Both the position numbers and the translations under genes were made by a program. Positions 44,553-55,197 of a stretch of DNA of 64,000 nucleotides are shown one piece after another. The notes under the pieces are model-generated. The model ran no database searches, was not told where the DNA came from, and saw only the letters and a program-made list of their open reading frames with translations. Origin of the DNA: Micractinium sp. NFX-FRZ (taxonomy: Eukaryota; Chlorophyta; Trebouxiophyceae; Chlorellales; Chlorellaceae); the NCBI GenBank assembly GCA_029339195.1, contig JAPTJF010000006.1, positions 248,001 through 312,000 on the forward strand, read 5' to 3'. Position 1 is the first letter of the stretch. Each line of letters opens with the position of its first letter.

Positions 44553-47446
44553 TCACTGCGTGATCTGCTGCCACTGCCCGTCTGCCGCCTCCTTCCACAG
44601 GGTCACCGCGTTGTTAGCGTCAGACACCGACAGGATGTTGCCGCTCACAGACCAGCTGACACGCCACACAGCCGCCCCAAAGTCGTGCAGCACGTGCCGC
44701 TCCCAGCCGCCTGCGCGGCGGGGCAGCCACGGGCAGCGGGACGTGATGGTGGGTGGGTGGAAGGCAGGGCACAGATGCAGCGAGCCGCCAAGGAGGGCAG
44801 ACACCGGGCGGAACAGGCTGTGCGCAGCCGTGTGCGTGGGAAGCGCAGGCAGCAGCGCATGGCGGCACAGAGCGGCCCCTGCACAGCGCCAACTTGCCGC
44901 GCCGCCACCCAACAACTTTGCTTTGCTTTGCTTTGCTGGTCCCCAACCAACAACACGTCCTGCAGGTGTGCGTGCGCCACGCTCCGCCGAGCTGCTGAAA
45001 CCCCCCGCCGAATGCACCCGACGCCCGCAGGCACAAGGACCCGCCTCACCTTCCTGCCGCTCCGTCCACACCAGCACCTTTCCATCCTGCCCCGCGCTGG
45101 CCAGAGTGTTCATTGGCAGCCCAAAGTTGGGCGCCCAGGCCACGTCACGCACCCAGTCTGCAGGGGCAGGGCGGGCAGGGCCGAGAGCAGCATGCAAGGG
45201 CACAGGCCAGGTTAGGCAGGTTGGTGGCCGGCGGGCCGGCAGCATGAGGGTGACGCCCGGCGGAGGGCAGAGCAGGATGCCTCAGTGGGACGCATGCCGA
45301 GGGTGGGGAGCGGGGAGGGCAGGTGGGGCGGAATGTGCGAACGCAAGGCACACGCTGCGCTGCCCAGGTGACAGGGCAGCAGCAGCAGCGGCATGCAGGG
45401 CCCAACCGCAACCTCTGCTGCTGCGTGGCCGCCCCAGCCGGCCTGCCCGTCCACCAAATTGCCCGCCGCCCGCATACAGTATGCCCCTGCACCCGAGTGT
45501 CCGGTCAGAGTGGTGCCGTCCTGCTGCCATTGCCGCGTCTGCTCGTTGTAGATCCACACCTGGAGATTAGTACAGAAAAAGGCAGGGGCGGGGCCAGCGC
45601 AGGAGCAGCGGCAGGTCAGGCAATGGCAGCAGGCAGAGCAGGGCAAGGAGCACGGCAGCGCACAACAACAGCGGGGTGGGTGGCCGCCCTTCCTAAGCAA
45701 ATGCAGGGTGCGGGTCACGATGCAAACATGCTCAACAGCAGGCCAACCAAGCCACACGAACAAGGCGCACACAACCTGCCTCTCCCTGGCCTCCTCCGCT
45801 CCCTCTCTCGCCCCCCCACCTTCACACAGTTGTCGGCCCCAGAAGAGGCCAGCCGCCGCACCGGCTGCCCAGGCGCCTTGGAGGACACAAGGGAGCCCTT
45901 GGGGGCGGCGGGGGACCAGCTGACGGCGGTGCAGCCAATGGGATGGGCGCCGTCGATCTGCATGGGAGCAGGGCAGTCACAGCGGGCACAGCGGGCACAG
46001 CGGGAGCAGGGCAGGCACAGCAGGCTCATCATGTCGGGCGCACAAAGGTGACAGCGGGGCAGCCAGCGGGGCGAGCACTGTCGGGGTGCGCAGGCACGGC
46101 ATGTGGGTAGAAGGCAGGCTCGCACCCAAGTGAGATGGTAGCAGCGGCGGCGGGTTTACACCCTACCCTAAACCCTTCACCACCTGCTCCCCTGGCCTGG
46201 GCGCAGCATGCTGCACCTGCTGGCGCGCCTGCCACGCGCGGCACAGCTGATGTGCCACAGCTGCTGACAACCCAGCCAGCACTGCTGCTGCTGCCGCCCA
46301 CGCACCAAGGCGCCCTGCATCTCCCCCCAATCTTGCCCCCACCCCGGCCCCACCTTGTCTGCGTGCCAGGAGCCGTCTGGCTGGTAGGTGAGGACGGAGA
46401 GGGAGCCGTCTGAGGAGGCAGCCGCCAGCGCCAGCCCCAGCTCATAGGGGGCCCAGCAGAGGGAGTTGACCGAGGCGGTGTGCAGGGGGGACTGGTAGAC
46501 CTGCACAGGGGTGGTGGGGTGGGGGAGGGCGGGTGGCAGCCACAGCCAGCCGGGCGTCAGCCGGGCCAGGTGGCAGCAGCACCACAGCGCCCCTTCTCAC
46601 ACGCTGCACCCACCCACCGACTGCGCTGAGCAGCTGCCGCTGGCCGGGTAGCCAGCACCACGCTAGCTTAGGCACCGGCGCAGTCACCGCAGCACCCTGC
46701 CAGTGCCCCTGCCGCCGCTCCACCACCTCAGCTCAGCGCCACTCAGCGCCCAACTCCGCACCGGCTCAGCGCCTGCCACCTCAGCACGCCTGCCACCTCA
46801 GCACCTGCCAGCTCAGCACACCTGCTGCCACACGTTGTCCGACACCTCCTTCCACACCACCACTCGGTTGTCAAAGCTGCAGGAGGCGAGCAGGCTGCCA
46901 AACTTGGGGTGCGCCCAGGCCACCTGCCACACAGGGCCCTCATGCCCGTTCAGGTCTGCCAGGTGGGAGATCTGCAGGTGGCATCAAATCAACCAGTCGA
47001 TAACGCCAGACAAAACAGGTGCATACCCCTGTCGGAACAGGGGCAAGGGGTCTGCCTGCCAATCAAGGGACACGACGGGCGGGCCAACTTGTTTCGAGTG
47101 CTGCTGTGCACTGTCCACCTACAGCCTCTTCCCCAACCACCTGCTGGGGCCATGCACCCAAACAGCGCAGTTGAGACCATGGCGCCAAGCACACACCAGC
47201 CGTGGTGGCTGTGCAGCATGCTTCGAGCGACAGCACAGCAGAGCACCGCGTACCGCCCACCTCCCCAGTGCTGCTCACCCCCCCATCGGCGCCTACCTGC
47301 TCGCCCACAACTTCAAACACCTTGATGCTGCGGTCCGAGGAGCAGGTGGCCAGGCGCTTTCCGTAATAGTCGAAGGCTGCATCATGCACCATGTCCCCGT
47401 GCCCCGTCTCAAAGCTGGCCAGCGGCGCCGTGGCTGCGGCCGCCAT
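44553..47446 (-). CDS. SEC13: SEC13, COPII coat / nuclear pore WD40 protein
   Basis: Seven exons on the minus strand in coding order: 47446-47297, 46971-46822, 46500-46354, 45957-45820, 45559-45493, 45157-45050 and 44710-44553, giving 305 aa (human SEC13 is 322). SEC13 is a six-bladed WD40 protein that pairs with SEC31 in COPII vesicle coats and with nucleoporins in the Nup84/Nup107 complex. Diagnostic stretches are [96 protein letters not shown] and [16 protein letters not shown]. These follow SEC13 in order with no missing blade. The start is the only ATG before the conserved first blade. It is head to head with the mL46 gene. Confidence 0.95.
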
Positions 47447-48131
47447 GGTGCGTCGAGGTCACGGGTACTGCACGCTGAAGGCAGGCGGCAGCGGCAGGCG
47501 GCACATGGGCTGATTGAGTTTGGGCGGCAGCTGCGACGGCCTTTCAGATGCAGGCGGGGCAGAGGCGCAGGCTGCTGTCCACCGCAGGTCAACACTGGCG
47601 GCAGTGACGCAGCGGCGGCGGGCAGGAAGGCTGCGCAGGCTGCAGGGCGTCAGCAGAGCTGTCGGCAGCGCGTGAGTGTCCCCGAGCATCCCCGATCGAC
47701 GCTCAGGCCTTGCTGCGCCTCCAAGTAGCCAAGAAGAGCCGGGCCGTGCGGGCAGAGACGCCTCACAGCTGCCCACCCGCCCACCTGCTGCTCAAAATCC
47801 TGGCTCGGCCCTGGTGTCCCAGCGTCCCCTGCTGGGCCGTCGATCGCGGCAGGCAGGTGGCCCCGGGGCACGGCGCTCCTAGTGCTCCTTTGTGATGGTG
47901 GGCGGTGGGATGCGTCATTGCGCGCCCCAATGCCCAACAAGGCGCAGCGATCGATGGCAGCAACGAAAGCATGCGCAGCAGGTTTTGGCTTTGCATGCGG
48001 ACAGGGCCCATTTCACGTTCGAAACACATTTCCAAATCGCTCAGAGGGAAAGGGACGCACCCTCGCCCTCCACAGGCCTCCCCATCGCCCGCGCTCTCCC
48101 GTCTCTCCCGTTTGCAGCAAGAGGCAGTGGC
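47447..48131. promoter_or_regulatory. Divergent promoter region, SEC13/mL46
   Basis: 685 bp between the start codons of head-to-head genes. Open frames here have no support. No core promoter motif is clear. Confidence 0.4.
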
Positions 48132-50310
48132 ATGGCGGCCACATTGTTTCGAAGGCTGCTGAGCCAGCCACAGACTGCGGCGGCGCTGCTCCAGCAGACA
48201 TGCTCCTCGGCCAGCTCCTTTCAGCTTGTGCAGCTTGCGGCGCTCAGCGCTAGTGTGAGTCAGAGGACGAGGGCTTTGGGTTCGAGCCGATGGGCCAGCA
48301 GTGCGCGCAGGCCATGGGTTGGCCCCGCTGCCGCCCGGTCTTGCTTGCCGCCACTCGCTGTCTGCCTGCTTCCCGCCCATGTCCTCCGCCTGCCTGTGTC
48401 CCTTTCCTGCGCTCACCATGCAGGCAGCAGCGGCAGCCAGCGGCAAGGTGCTGGGCGCAGTGGTGTTTGAGCGGCTGCCGGTGGTTGTCCCGGAGCTGCC
48501 AGAGTGGGAGACCGACTACCTTGCCTGGCAGCAGGTGATGAATCACAAAAGGAAGCAGATGTACTTATGTTGTTCTGCAAAAGCAAGCCTCTTGCTCAGA
48601 TGAGCTGGCGGGCTGTGCACAAGCTGTTCAGAAGCAGCACGCCGGCTGCCATCACATGCATGCTATGCATGCTGCTGCATTCGACGCCCGGCAGCATTGG
48701 TCGGCCACCAGCCACACCTTGCAGCAGCATGCACACCGCGCCCTGCCCGGCGCTCACCCCCGCCCCCCCTCTGCCTTACCCGCCTGGCACCTGTGGCCAC
48801 CCTCCTGCAGTCGGTGCGCGTCAAGTATATGAAAACGCTGCCCGCTGACTTCACAGACCAGAAGGAGAGCGAGCTGCTGGATGAGGCGGGGCCGCGGTGA
48901 GGGGGCGCTGCCAGCATTGCTGCTGCTCTTCTTTGCTGCACATCTTGTCAGACGCAGTGAGACTTGCGAGAAAGCACGTTGCGTGCTTCTTGGCTGGCTG
49001 CTTCGGGGCTGGGGTGAGGCAGTTGCAATGATGGCTGGCTGCTCTGCTGCTGCCGGTTGTGTGCTGGCTCCCATAGGGCTGCCGGGTGCTGGTGGTCAGT
49101 GCAGGGGCGCGGTTAGGGGATTGTTTGCGTACCTGCCGCGCAGCCAACTGCTCCTTTTTGTGGCACTGCCATTCGGCTGGCCGGCCGCCCTCACGCCCAG
49201 TGCGCTGTGCCGGGGCATGGCCTGTGCCCGCTGCCACCGTGCGGTTGTTGCTGCAGTGCTGCAGCGCTCCGTGCTTGGGTATGGGATCACATGCAGGGCC
49301 AGTGCCGTAGACTTGTTACTCCGGAGTCCTCCTATTTACGCAATGGCCGGTTCCTTAACAACTTGCTCTCCCTCGCCGCCGTCGACTGCAGGTACGAGCC
49401 GGCGCCGCGGGTGACGGAGGCGGATGCAGCCAACGACCGCCGCTCGCTGAAGCGGCGGCTAGACCAGCGGCTCTTCATGCTTGTGCGGCCCAAGGGCGGC
49501 GGCTGGGCGCTGCCGCAGCGAGGTGCGCCAGTGGAGCCGCTGTGCTGGGCCCACACGGCGTGACGCAGCAGCCCAGCCTGCGCGCTTCCCAGCCCCGCTG
49601 CCCTGCCTCCACCCTGGGCAACGCCTGCACCCACTCTTTCCGTAACGTTGACAGTGCGTCCCGACCCACCCGGTCGCCCACATGCCTCCTATCCAACACG
49701 TTCGTGTGGGGACTGGCTTTGCACTAACATCCTCTTGTGACGGCCCAGCCCTGCCTTGCCTCACCCCAACCCATGCCCCCTCCTTCCCACATCCCTGCCC
49801 GCAGAGAATGTGGAGGGCGAAACGATTCGGCAGACGGCAGAGCGGGCATTGGGGGAGGCGGTTGACACGGAGGCTGTGCAGCCCTACTTTGTGGGGAATG
49901 CGCCCGCGGGGCATGTGGTGCTGGCGGGAGACGCCGGAACGCTCTTCTTCCACAGGCAAGCACTAGGAAGTCTGGGGCACTGTTGGGAGAAACGGGGCGG
50001 TGTTGGAAGGGCAGTTACAGGGCAGTATGAACGCACACGCTGCCCTCCCCTCCCTCCTGCACCCCTCCCCGCGCGTGCCAGCTCGCGGCGGCAGGTGCCG
50101 GTCGTCTGCCTCCCCGGCCATTTTCTCACACCTCCTCTTCCAACCGCTCCACCCCCTGCCCCTCCCCCCTGCAGGTGCCAGCTCATACAGGGGTTGCCGG
50201 TGCTCAAGGGCGCCAGCGGCTACGGGGAGCACGTGTGGGTTGCCAAGGATGAGCTCCCAGAGTACATCAAGGAGCAGCCGGTGCTGGAGCTGCTGCAGAA
50301 GATGCTGTGA
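48132..50310 (+). CDS. MRPL46: Mitochondrial ribosomal protein mL46
   Basis: Exons 48132-48254, 48424-48534, 48811-48896, 49392-49522, 49805-49955 and 50175-50310 give 245 aa. mL46 is a Nudix-fold protein of the mitochondrial large ribosomal subunit. The first about 40 residues (MAATLFRRLLSQPQTAA...) look like a mitochondrial presequence: Arg, no acid. Then come the family's start (GKVLGAVVFERLPVVVPELP), a basic helix region (RRSLKRRLDQRLFMLVRPK), the degenerate Nudix-helix region (GETIRQTAERALGEAV) and the C-terminal WVAKDELPEY. The Nudix box lacks its full set of metal-binding glutamates, as in other mL46, so it is structural rather than catalytic. The intron after exon 5 uses a GC donor (49956). 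No TGTAA was found. Confidence 0.88.
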
Positions 50311-50838
50311 GCTGAGCTGGCGCTAACATGGCGCCCGCCTGGCGAGCTGGTGTGGAGCTGTGGAGCAGAAGGCGCACGGCCTGCCCCAGGACGGCGGCCA
50401 GCATTCATGGCTGCGGTGCGGGGAGGCGCCTGGTGCGGCGCGGGGGACAGGGCAGCACACAACGCGCAAGCACCATCGCTTTCTGTCCACCCTCGCAGCG
50501 CGCTGCCCTGCGTCTACCCTGCCCTACCCTCAGTCCGGTTGCCCCTGCCATGATGCACTGAGATTTGTTTTGCATTGCTAGCTGTGACCCGGCGTGCCCG
50601 CTGGCCTCCCTGCTTGCACCACCTCGTGACTTCCGGGCAGGAGGAGGCCGGCCTCCGCAGTGTCCAAGAAGCATTTACACTTGATGTGTATACTCATGAT
50701 ACAGACCGCAAAACTAGCGCCAAACTGCCATCTGACCGCAGCTGCATGGCGCTGCTGCTGCCTCACCGCCGCCTTGCTCACTCGCCGCTCGCTCGCTCAC
50801 TTGCCCCACGCTCCCGTCGGCTACTCCCTGCTGCTTAT
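50311..50838. other. Convergent intergenic region
   Basis: These are the 3' flanks of mL46 and of the EF-hand-like gene. A minus-strand TGTAA lies at 50675. No gene is supported. Confidence 0.5.
50675..50679 (-). terminator. TGTAA poly(A) signal, EF-hand-like gene
   Basis: TGTAA on the minus strand, 160 nt beyond the stop codon. Confidence 0.55.
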
Positions 50839-51723
50839 TCAGCTGAGGTGCATGCCAAAGTAGGTCGCTGCCGAGCTGCCCTGTCCACCCTTTGTGACGT
50901 CGGTGCCCCGCAGCGGCACGTACCGGCTCCCCGGCGCTTCGCACCGCTCCCGTGACACCACCGGCGCCGCCGCGTGCTGCCACCCAATCTCTGCCTGCGC
51001 GGTGCGCGGCTGCATCAAGTGTGGGGGAAGAGCGCACAGTGGCAAAGCAGCTTGAGGGCAGGCAGTAGGCTCAGGCGGGGCGGGGCATGCGGTGGACGGC
51101 GGCTTGGGGGCGGCATTGCATTGTGGGACAAACATGTTGGTGCCGGGGGTGGCGCACCTCGCTAGCTGTGACCGCCAGCTGCCGCGACGCCGCCACCGCT
51201 GCCGCGGCCCGTGCCCGCTGCCCGCCCGCTGCCAGTGCGCCGCCGCGCGCCGCTGGTGCTGCCGCCCCTGCGCTGGTCAGCGCCCGCAGCGCCGCCCAGC
51301 TGCGCTCAAATTCGGGCCAGCTGATGGTTGCAGAAACGTCCAGCAGGAAGCACTTGAGAAGCGCCGACAGCTCACCGCCGCTCAGCTGCCGCCCCACCGC
51401 ACGGCTCAGCACCCCTGGGATGTCCTCTCGCAGGATGTGATCGCCCACGGGCAGCTGCAGGGACGCGTACGGACATTTAAGTGGCTCATGTGAGTGGGAA
51501 AAAAATGATGGTTGGGTGCAGGGCGTTGGCGTTGGCGGCGGCGGCGGCGGTCAACCGACTTGCTCCATGTCCGCATGCTTTCCGCCCAGCTGTCGGCCCG
51601 GACCTGTAGCTTCCCCAGGTCGTTGCCGGCCTCCTCACTGCACTCCCGAAAGGCGTGGAGCAGCGCAGGCGGGTCCACCCCTGGGAAGCCCGTCAGCGGC
51701 GGCGTGCCTTGAGCTGAAGACAT
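50839..51723 (-). CDS. Small EF-hand-like protein, unknown function
   Basis: Three exons on the minus strand in coding order: 51723-51604, 51454-51158 and 50988-50839, giving 188 aa. Residues about 20-85 read like a pair of helix-loop-helix units: ALLHAFRECSEEAGNDLG, then VGDHILREDIPGVLSRAVG, GELSALLKCFLLDVSATI, and SWPEFERSWAALRAL (F..E-F at the expected end of an EF-hand). The loops lack a full set of calcium ligands, so binding is doubtful. An Ala/Arg-rich linker follows, then a conserved-looking tail IGWQHAAAPVVSRERCEAPG and RGTDVTKGGQGSSAATYFG. The donor of exon 1 (CAG|GTCCGG) and the acceptor of exon 3 (GGCAGAG|) are chosen by phase and are the weak points. I do not recognise the family. 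Confidence 0.65.
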
Positions 51724-51853
51724 GACGATTCAGAGACTGGACTCTGATTGGATGTGGCATGCAAACACATGCTAAGGCCGGTCGACTTGCGATGACGTGG
51801 CATGAGGAATCAAATGCTCCTTCTCACAGAGTCCCTGTTACGCTGCCAATGTC
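51724..51853. promoter_or_regulatory. Compact divergent promoter (130 bp)
   Basis: Only 130 bp separate the ATGs of two opposite-strand genes, so both promoters and 5' UTRs must share or overlap here. Confidence 0.45.
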
Positions 51854-52573
51854 ATGGACTCAAACTGTCAAGGCATGGAGATGTCGCCCGTCCAGAGGCA
51901 GAGCTGTAGGCTTGCTGCGAAGACCGCAGCCCAGCCTGGCCCAGCACTTGCAGGCCAGAAAAGGGCTTCAAAGCGGTCGGAGAAATGCGGGAGGCCCAAG
52001 GGATCAAAGGTAGGACCGCATGTTTCACCATGTCAGCCAGCAGCGGCGGCGCCCGCCGCTGCCCAGCAACAAATTCAAATCTGCCTCCGGCCGGATATCC
52101 CTGCTGTCTCCCTGCTGTGCTCTGTGCAGGACAAGGTTCCCCGGAAGAAAAAAGGGTCAAACGTGCGCGTGAGCATCGCACTGAACCTCCAGGAGCATGT
52201 CAGCGCGGAGAATGCAGCGAGATATGCCGCTCTCAAAGCGGAGCGCGAGGCGGCCGTGGAGGCAGCGCTGCAGCTGGAGGGCAAACGCCGCATGCTCGGG
52301 GGCCTGCTGGTGGCTGTTGAGGAGGCGCAGGCACAGCAGCCAGGGGAGCTGGAAGCAGCATTGGAAGAAGCACGCGAGGCAGTGCGCACGGCTCTTGCCG
52401 GCATGGACAGCAGCGCACCGAGTGCCGGGGCAGCGGCAGCAACGGCAGCAGCCTTGCAGGCTTCAGAAGCCCTGGCCGCAGTGTATGCAGCAGCATTGGC
52501 ACCGGCAGCGGCAGCGCCTTTGCAGCCCTGCGCAGACAGCGCAAGCCGGGCGCCGCTGCCCGTTTCCTCATGA
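51854..52573 (+). CDS. Small AT-hook-like nuclear protein
   Basis: Two exons, 51854-52009 and 52130-52573, give 199 aa. Residues about 46-61 read CGRPKGSKDKVPRKKKG, an AT-hook-like GRPKGSK core flanked by basic clusters, formed across the splice junction. This suggests minor-groove DNA binding and nuclear location. A predicted coiled coil follows (about 77-130: LKAEREAAVEAALQLEGKRR and AVEEAQAQQPGELEAALEEA), then an Ala-rich tail. The 120-nt intron has good GTAGGA and TGTGCAG ends. It is a multiple of three and has no in-frame stop, so retention would insert 40 residues into the AT-hook. A TGTAA follows at 52666. The exact family is not recognised. Confidence 0.7.
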   Translation: MDSNCQGMEMSPVQRQSCRLAAKTAAQPGPALAGQKRASKRSEKCGRPKGSKVGPHVSPCQPAAAAPAAAQQQIQICLRPDIPAVSLLCSVQDKVPRKKKGSNVRVSIALNLQEHVSAENAARYAALKAEREAAVEAALQLEGKRRMLGGLLVAVEEAQAQQPGELEAALEEAREAVRTALAGMDSSAPSAGAAAATAAALQASEALAAVYAAALAPAAAAPLQPCADSASRAPLPVSS

Positions 52574-53583
52574 CTGCACCCCTTCCTTGCTGCTCCTCAA
52601 CCACCTCTGTTTCGACCCCCTCCCTCTCCTGTCGCTTAACTCCTGCTGGCTCCGTGGTCTTGACATGTAATGTATGGCTCCACAAGCCTTGCCTCTTACC
52701 TGGCGCCTTCATCGCCACAAGTGGCGCCACCTCCCCACTGTTCATGCGCCCCACGACAGCTGATGTGCCCCTTGTGGCTGCCCTTTCAGCCTCTAGTTGG
52801 AGAGACCATGATTGCAGAACAGCCACCTCCTTGGTACGCTTCACAGAAGTAGTGCAGCAGCCTGGTCGATACCTGTGGCTTACTACGAGCTTGCACTATT
52901 CTATACGGGGCATCAGCAGTGTACCAGCAGTGTGCCAGACAGCCTTGCTGCCTGCCCGCATGGCACAGCACCCCATCTCAACTGCCCCGCACTGCCTCAC
53001 TTATCGCCTGCTTCTTTATAAGCTGTTCCTTCTGATACTTGGCTCAACACCGATTATGAAGCTACAAGAAACGCACAAATTTGATGTAGCCCATCCAATG
53101 CCACTTCCACCCCATGCTCGCAGCTGCAACGCGGACGCCCACCACACCGGGAAGAAGGGGGCTGCGCAGTAAAGCATGGTGCTGCATGATGTAACTACAC
53201 CCGTGCATTCGTGTGGCCTATTGCAGCCCCTGGGGAAGCTCTTGCAGCTGCCAGGGCAGAGGGCCGCACCTGCCTGTGCTGTGCCGCCGGCCAGTGCCAG
53301 GGAGCGCCAGCCTGGCGCTGCTGCCATTTCCCTCTTGACGGGCCTTCATACAATAACCGTGCAGCTTGTAAGAACTTACATTGATAGCAGGCAAGCGATC
53401 GAATCGCCACGCCAAAGTGAATTGAGCTCCTTAGTGCCAAGCGCGCGGTGCACCTCGTTCTCTGCCCTCTCCAGCACTTCGGAGGCCTGCCCTTCGCTGA
53501 TCTCGCACTGTGTCGCCCGTCAGCGCCGTTGCCAGGGGGACCTCCGCCGCCGCCGCCACCTGCCAGCCCTGCCGCTACCCCCC
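52574..53583. other. Intergenic region
   Basis: This starts with the 3' UTR of the AT-hook gene (TGTAA 52666). The rest is visibly less GC-rich than the genes. A 200-codon frame (52570-53172) lacks domain, splice or codon-bias support. Confidence 0.5.
52666..52670 (+). terminator. TGTAA poly(A) signal, AT-hook gene
   Basis: TGTAA, 93 nt after the stop codon. Confidence 0.6.
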
Positions 53584-54105
53584 ATGCTCTTCGCCAACAC
53601 GTACTGGCTGCTGCGGCACGGCCGCTCATTTGCCAATGAGCAGGATGTTATCGTAAGCCAGCCGTCAAATGGGGCAGACCCACGCTGGGGGCTCACCGCA
53701 GTGGGGCGGCAGCAGGCGGCGGCAGCGGGGCGCGAGCTGGCGGCACTACTGGCAGCAGAGCCAGGCTATGCACCTGGCCAGCTCCTGGTGCTGGCCTCGC
53801 CCTTCAGCCGGACAGTGCAGACAGCTGAAGAGGCGGGGGCGGCGCTGGGGGTGCAGCCAGGCGACGCACGAATGAAGGTGAGGGAGGGGTGCCGGTCAGT
53901 GCGGCTGAGCTGTAAGGGTGGGCCGGGGTCCCGGTATGTGGGTGCTTCAAGGAGGGCGCTACTGAGAGGGCGTCCAGTCTGTGCAGGAATGCTTCTTGTT
54001 TCACGCCGTAGCAGGCACTTGCGCTGCATGCCGCCCTGCTGGCTGCGAGCGCCGCCGCCCACATCTGCCACAGCACGCCGCCCACTCCTGCCCCACCTGC
54101 TCTTG

Positions 54106-54136
<31 letters not shown>

Positions 54137-54859
54137 CGTCACCCAGCTCCTCCCTTGCCCTCCCCTCCCCTGCCGTGCTGTGGCAGCTGGAGCCGGCGCT
54201 GCGGGAGCGGTGCTTTGGAGACCACGAGGGTGCCAGCTGCTCCAATTACGAGGTTGTGTGGGCCCAGGATGCCGCGTCAAGTGCCAACCGGTGAGATCTG
54301 AGAGGGGTGGGGTAGGGGGCAGGTGGGCGGGCGCGGCAGGCTGGCAGCCAGGGTGTTGTGGGGCAAGCTCGTAGGGCGGGTGGGCAGGGAGATGGGGGTG
54401 CATGCTACAGTTCAGGCGGGCAGGCAGGGAGGCAGGCAGACGCATATGCGGGCGGGGAGGTGGGCTTCTGTCTGGGCTGAGAAGGCTGGGGGCATGCTCA
54501 TGCCTGCTGGTTTACAGGCTGCACCACCCTGGGGTCATGGCAGCCCAAGCCACCGCCCACCGCCTGCAAGCCCTACTTTCCCGGTTCCCCAGTCATGCAT
54601 GGGCCCAACAGCCCGTCTCCCCTTCCCCTTCCGCCCCACCAGGCCGCCAGGAGAGGGCGGGGAGAGTGTGGAGGATGTTGCCGAGCGCACCTCAGGCCTC
54701 ATCTCCCTGCTAGAGAAAACACACAGGGGGCGGCACATTGTGCTGGTCAGCCACGGCGACGCCCTGTCTATCCTTGCGGCTGCGCTGCTGGGCACGCCGC
54801 AGGGAGCGCACCGTCAGCACGGCCTCCCCAACTGCGGCGTGCTCCGGGTCGGCAACTGA
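53584..54859 (+). CDS. Histidine phosphatase (phosphoglycerate mutase-like)
   Basis: Exons 53584-53877, 54187-54290 and 54643-54859 give 204 aa, typical of the single-domain branch. The family transfers phosphate through a catalytic histidine. The N-terminal motif WLLRHGRSFANE holds R11 and H12 (phospho-histidine). SPFSRTVQTAEEA supplies the second arginine (about R76). GGESVEDVAERT holds the candidate acid, and LVSHGDALSIL the second histidine (about H170). The substrate cannot be told from sequence; this branch includes cofactor-dependent mutase-like and broad phosphatases. All four catalytic residues are present, so it should be active. The upstream frame is open without a better ATG near the conserved start. 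No signal peptide is seen, so it is probably cytosolic. Confidence 0.85.
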
Positions 54860-55197
54860 CGGCGGGGGCGGTCGGTCATTGCAACATCACTTTATATCGC
54901 TTAAGCGTTTCGCTTTCGTTGAATCCACCTGGATCTGTATCGTCTGCAATCTATTCTGCACCGGGAGAGTCCCTGACTGCAAACCTGAGCTGAGGTGCCC
55001 TCCGCCTCCTGGGCGGAAGCTGCTGCCCGTTGGCAAGGTGCATGCCATTTCCCCATTCTTTCCCTTGCCATCAACACCGCATACCGCCCTCGCCAACGCT
55101 GCCCGCGCGTTCTCAGCAGAAACAACACGCAATCAGACAGCATGTGCGAGCACCTTTAGCTTTAGCCGCGCGAACAGCGGGAAAAAAAGTTCGGAGG
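54860..55197. other. Intergenic region
   Basis: 338 bp containing the 3' flank of the phosphatase gene and the promoter of the receptor kinase gene. No TGTAA and no other gene is seen. Confidence 0.45.

Noticed and set aside
44311..45570. 419-codon plus-strand frame
   Set aside because: Antisense to the secure SEC13 exons and mostly intron complement.
48270..48300. GGGTTCGAGCC, resembling a tRNA T-loop
   Set aside because: No A-box or cloverleaf can be built around it; it lies in intron 1 of the mL46 gene.
52570..53172. 200-codon plus-strand frame after the AT-hook gene
   Set aside because: Lower GC, poor third-position bias, overlaps a TGTAA signal and UTR; nothing recognisable in the translation.
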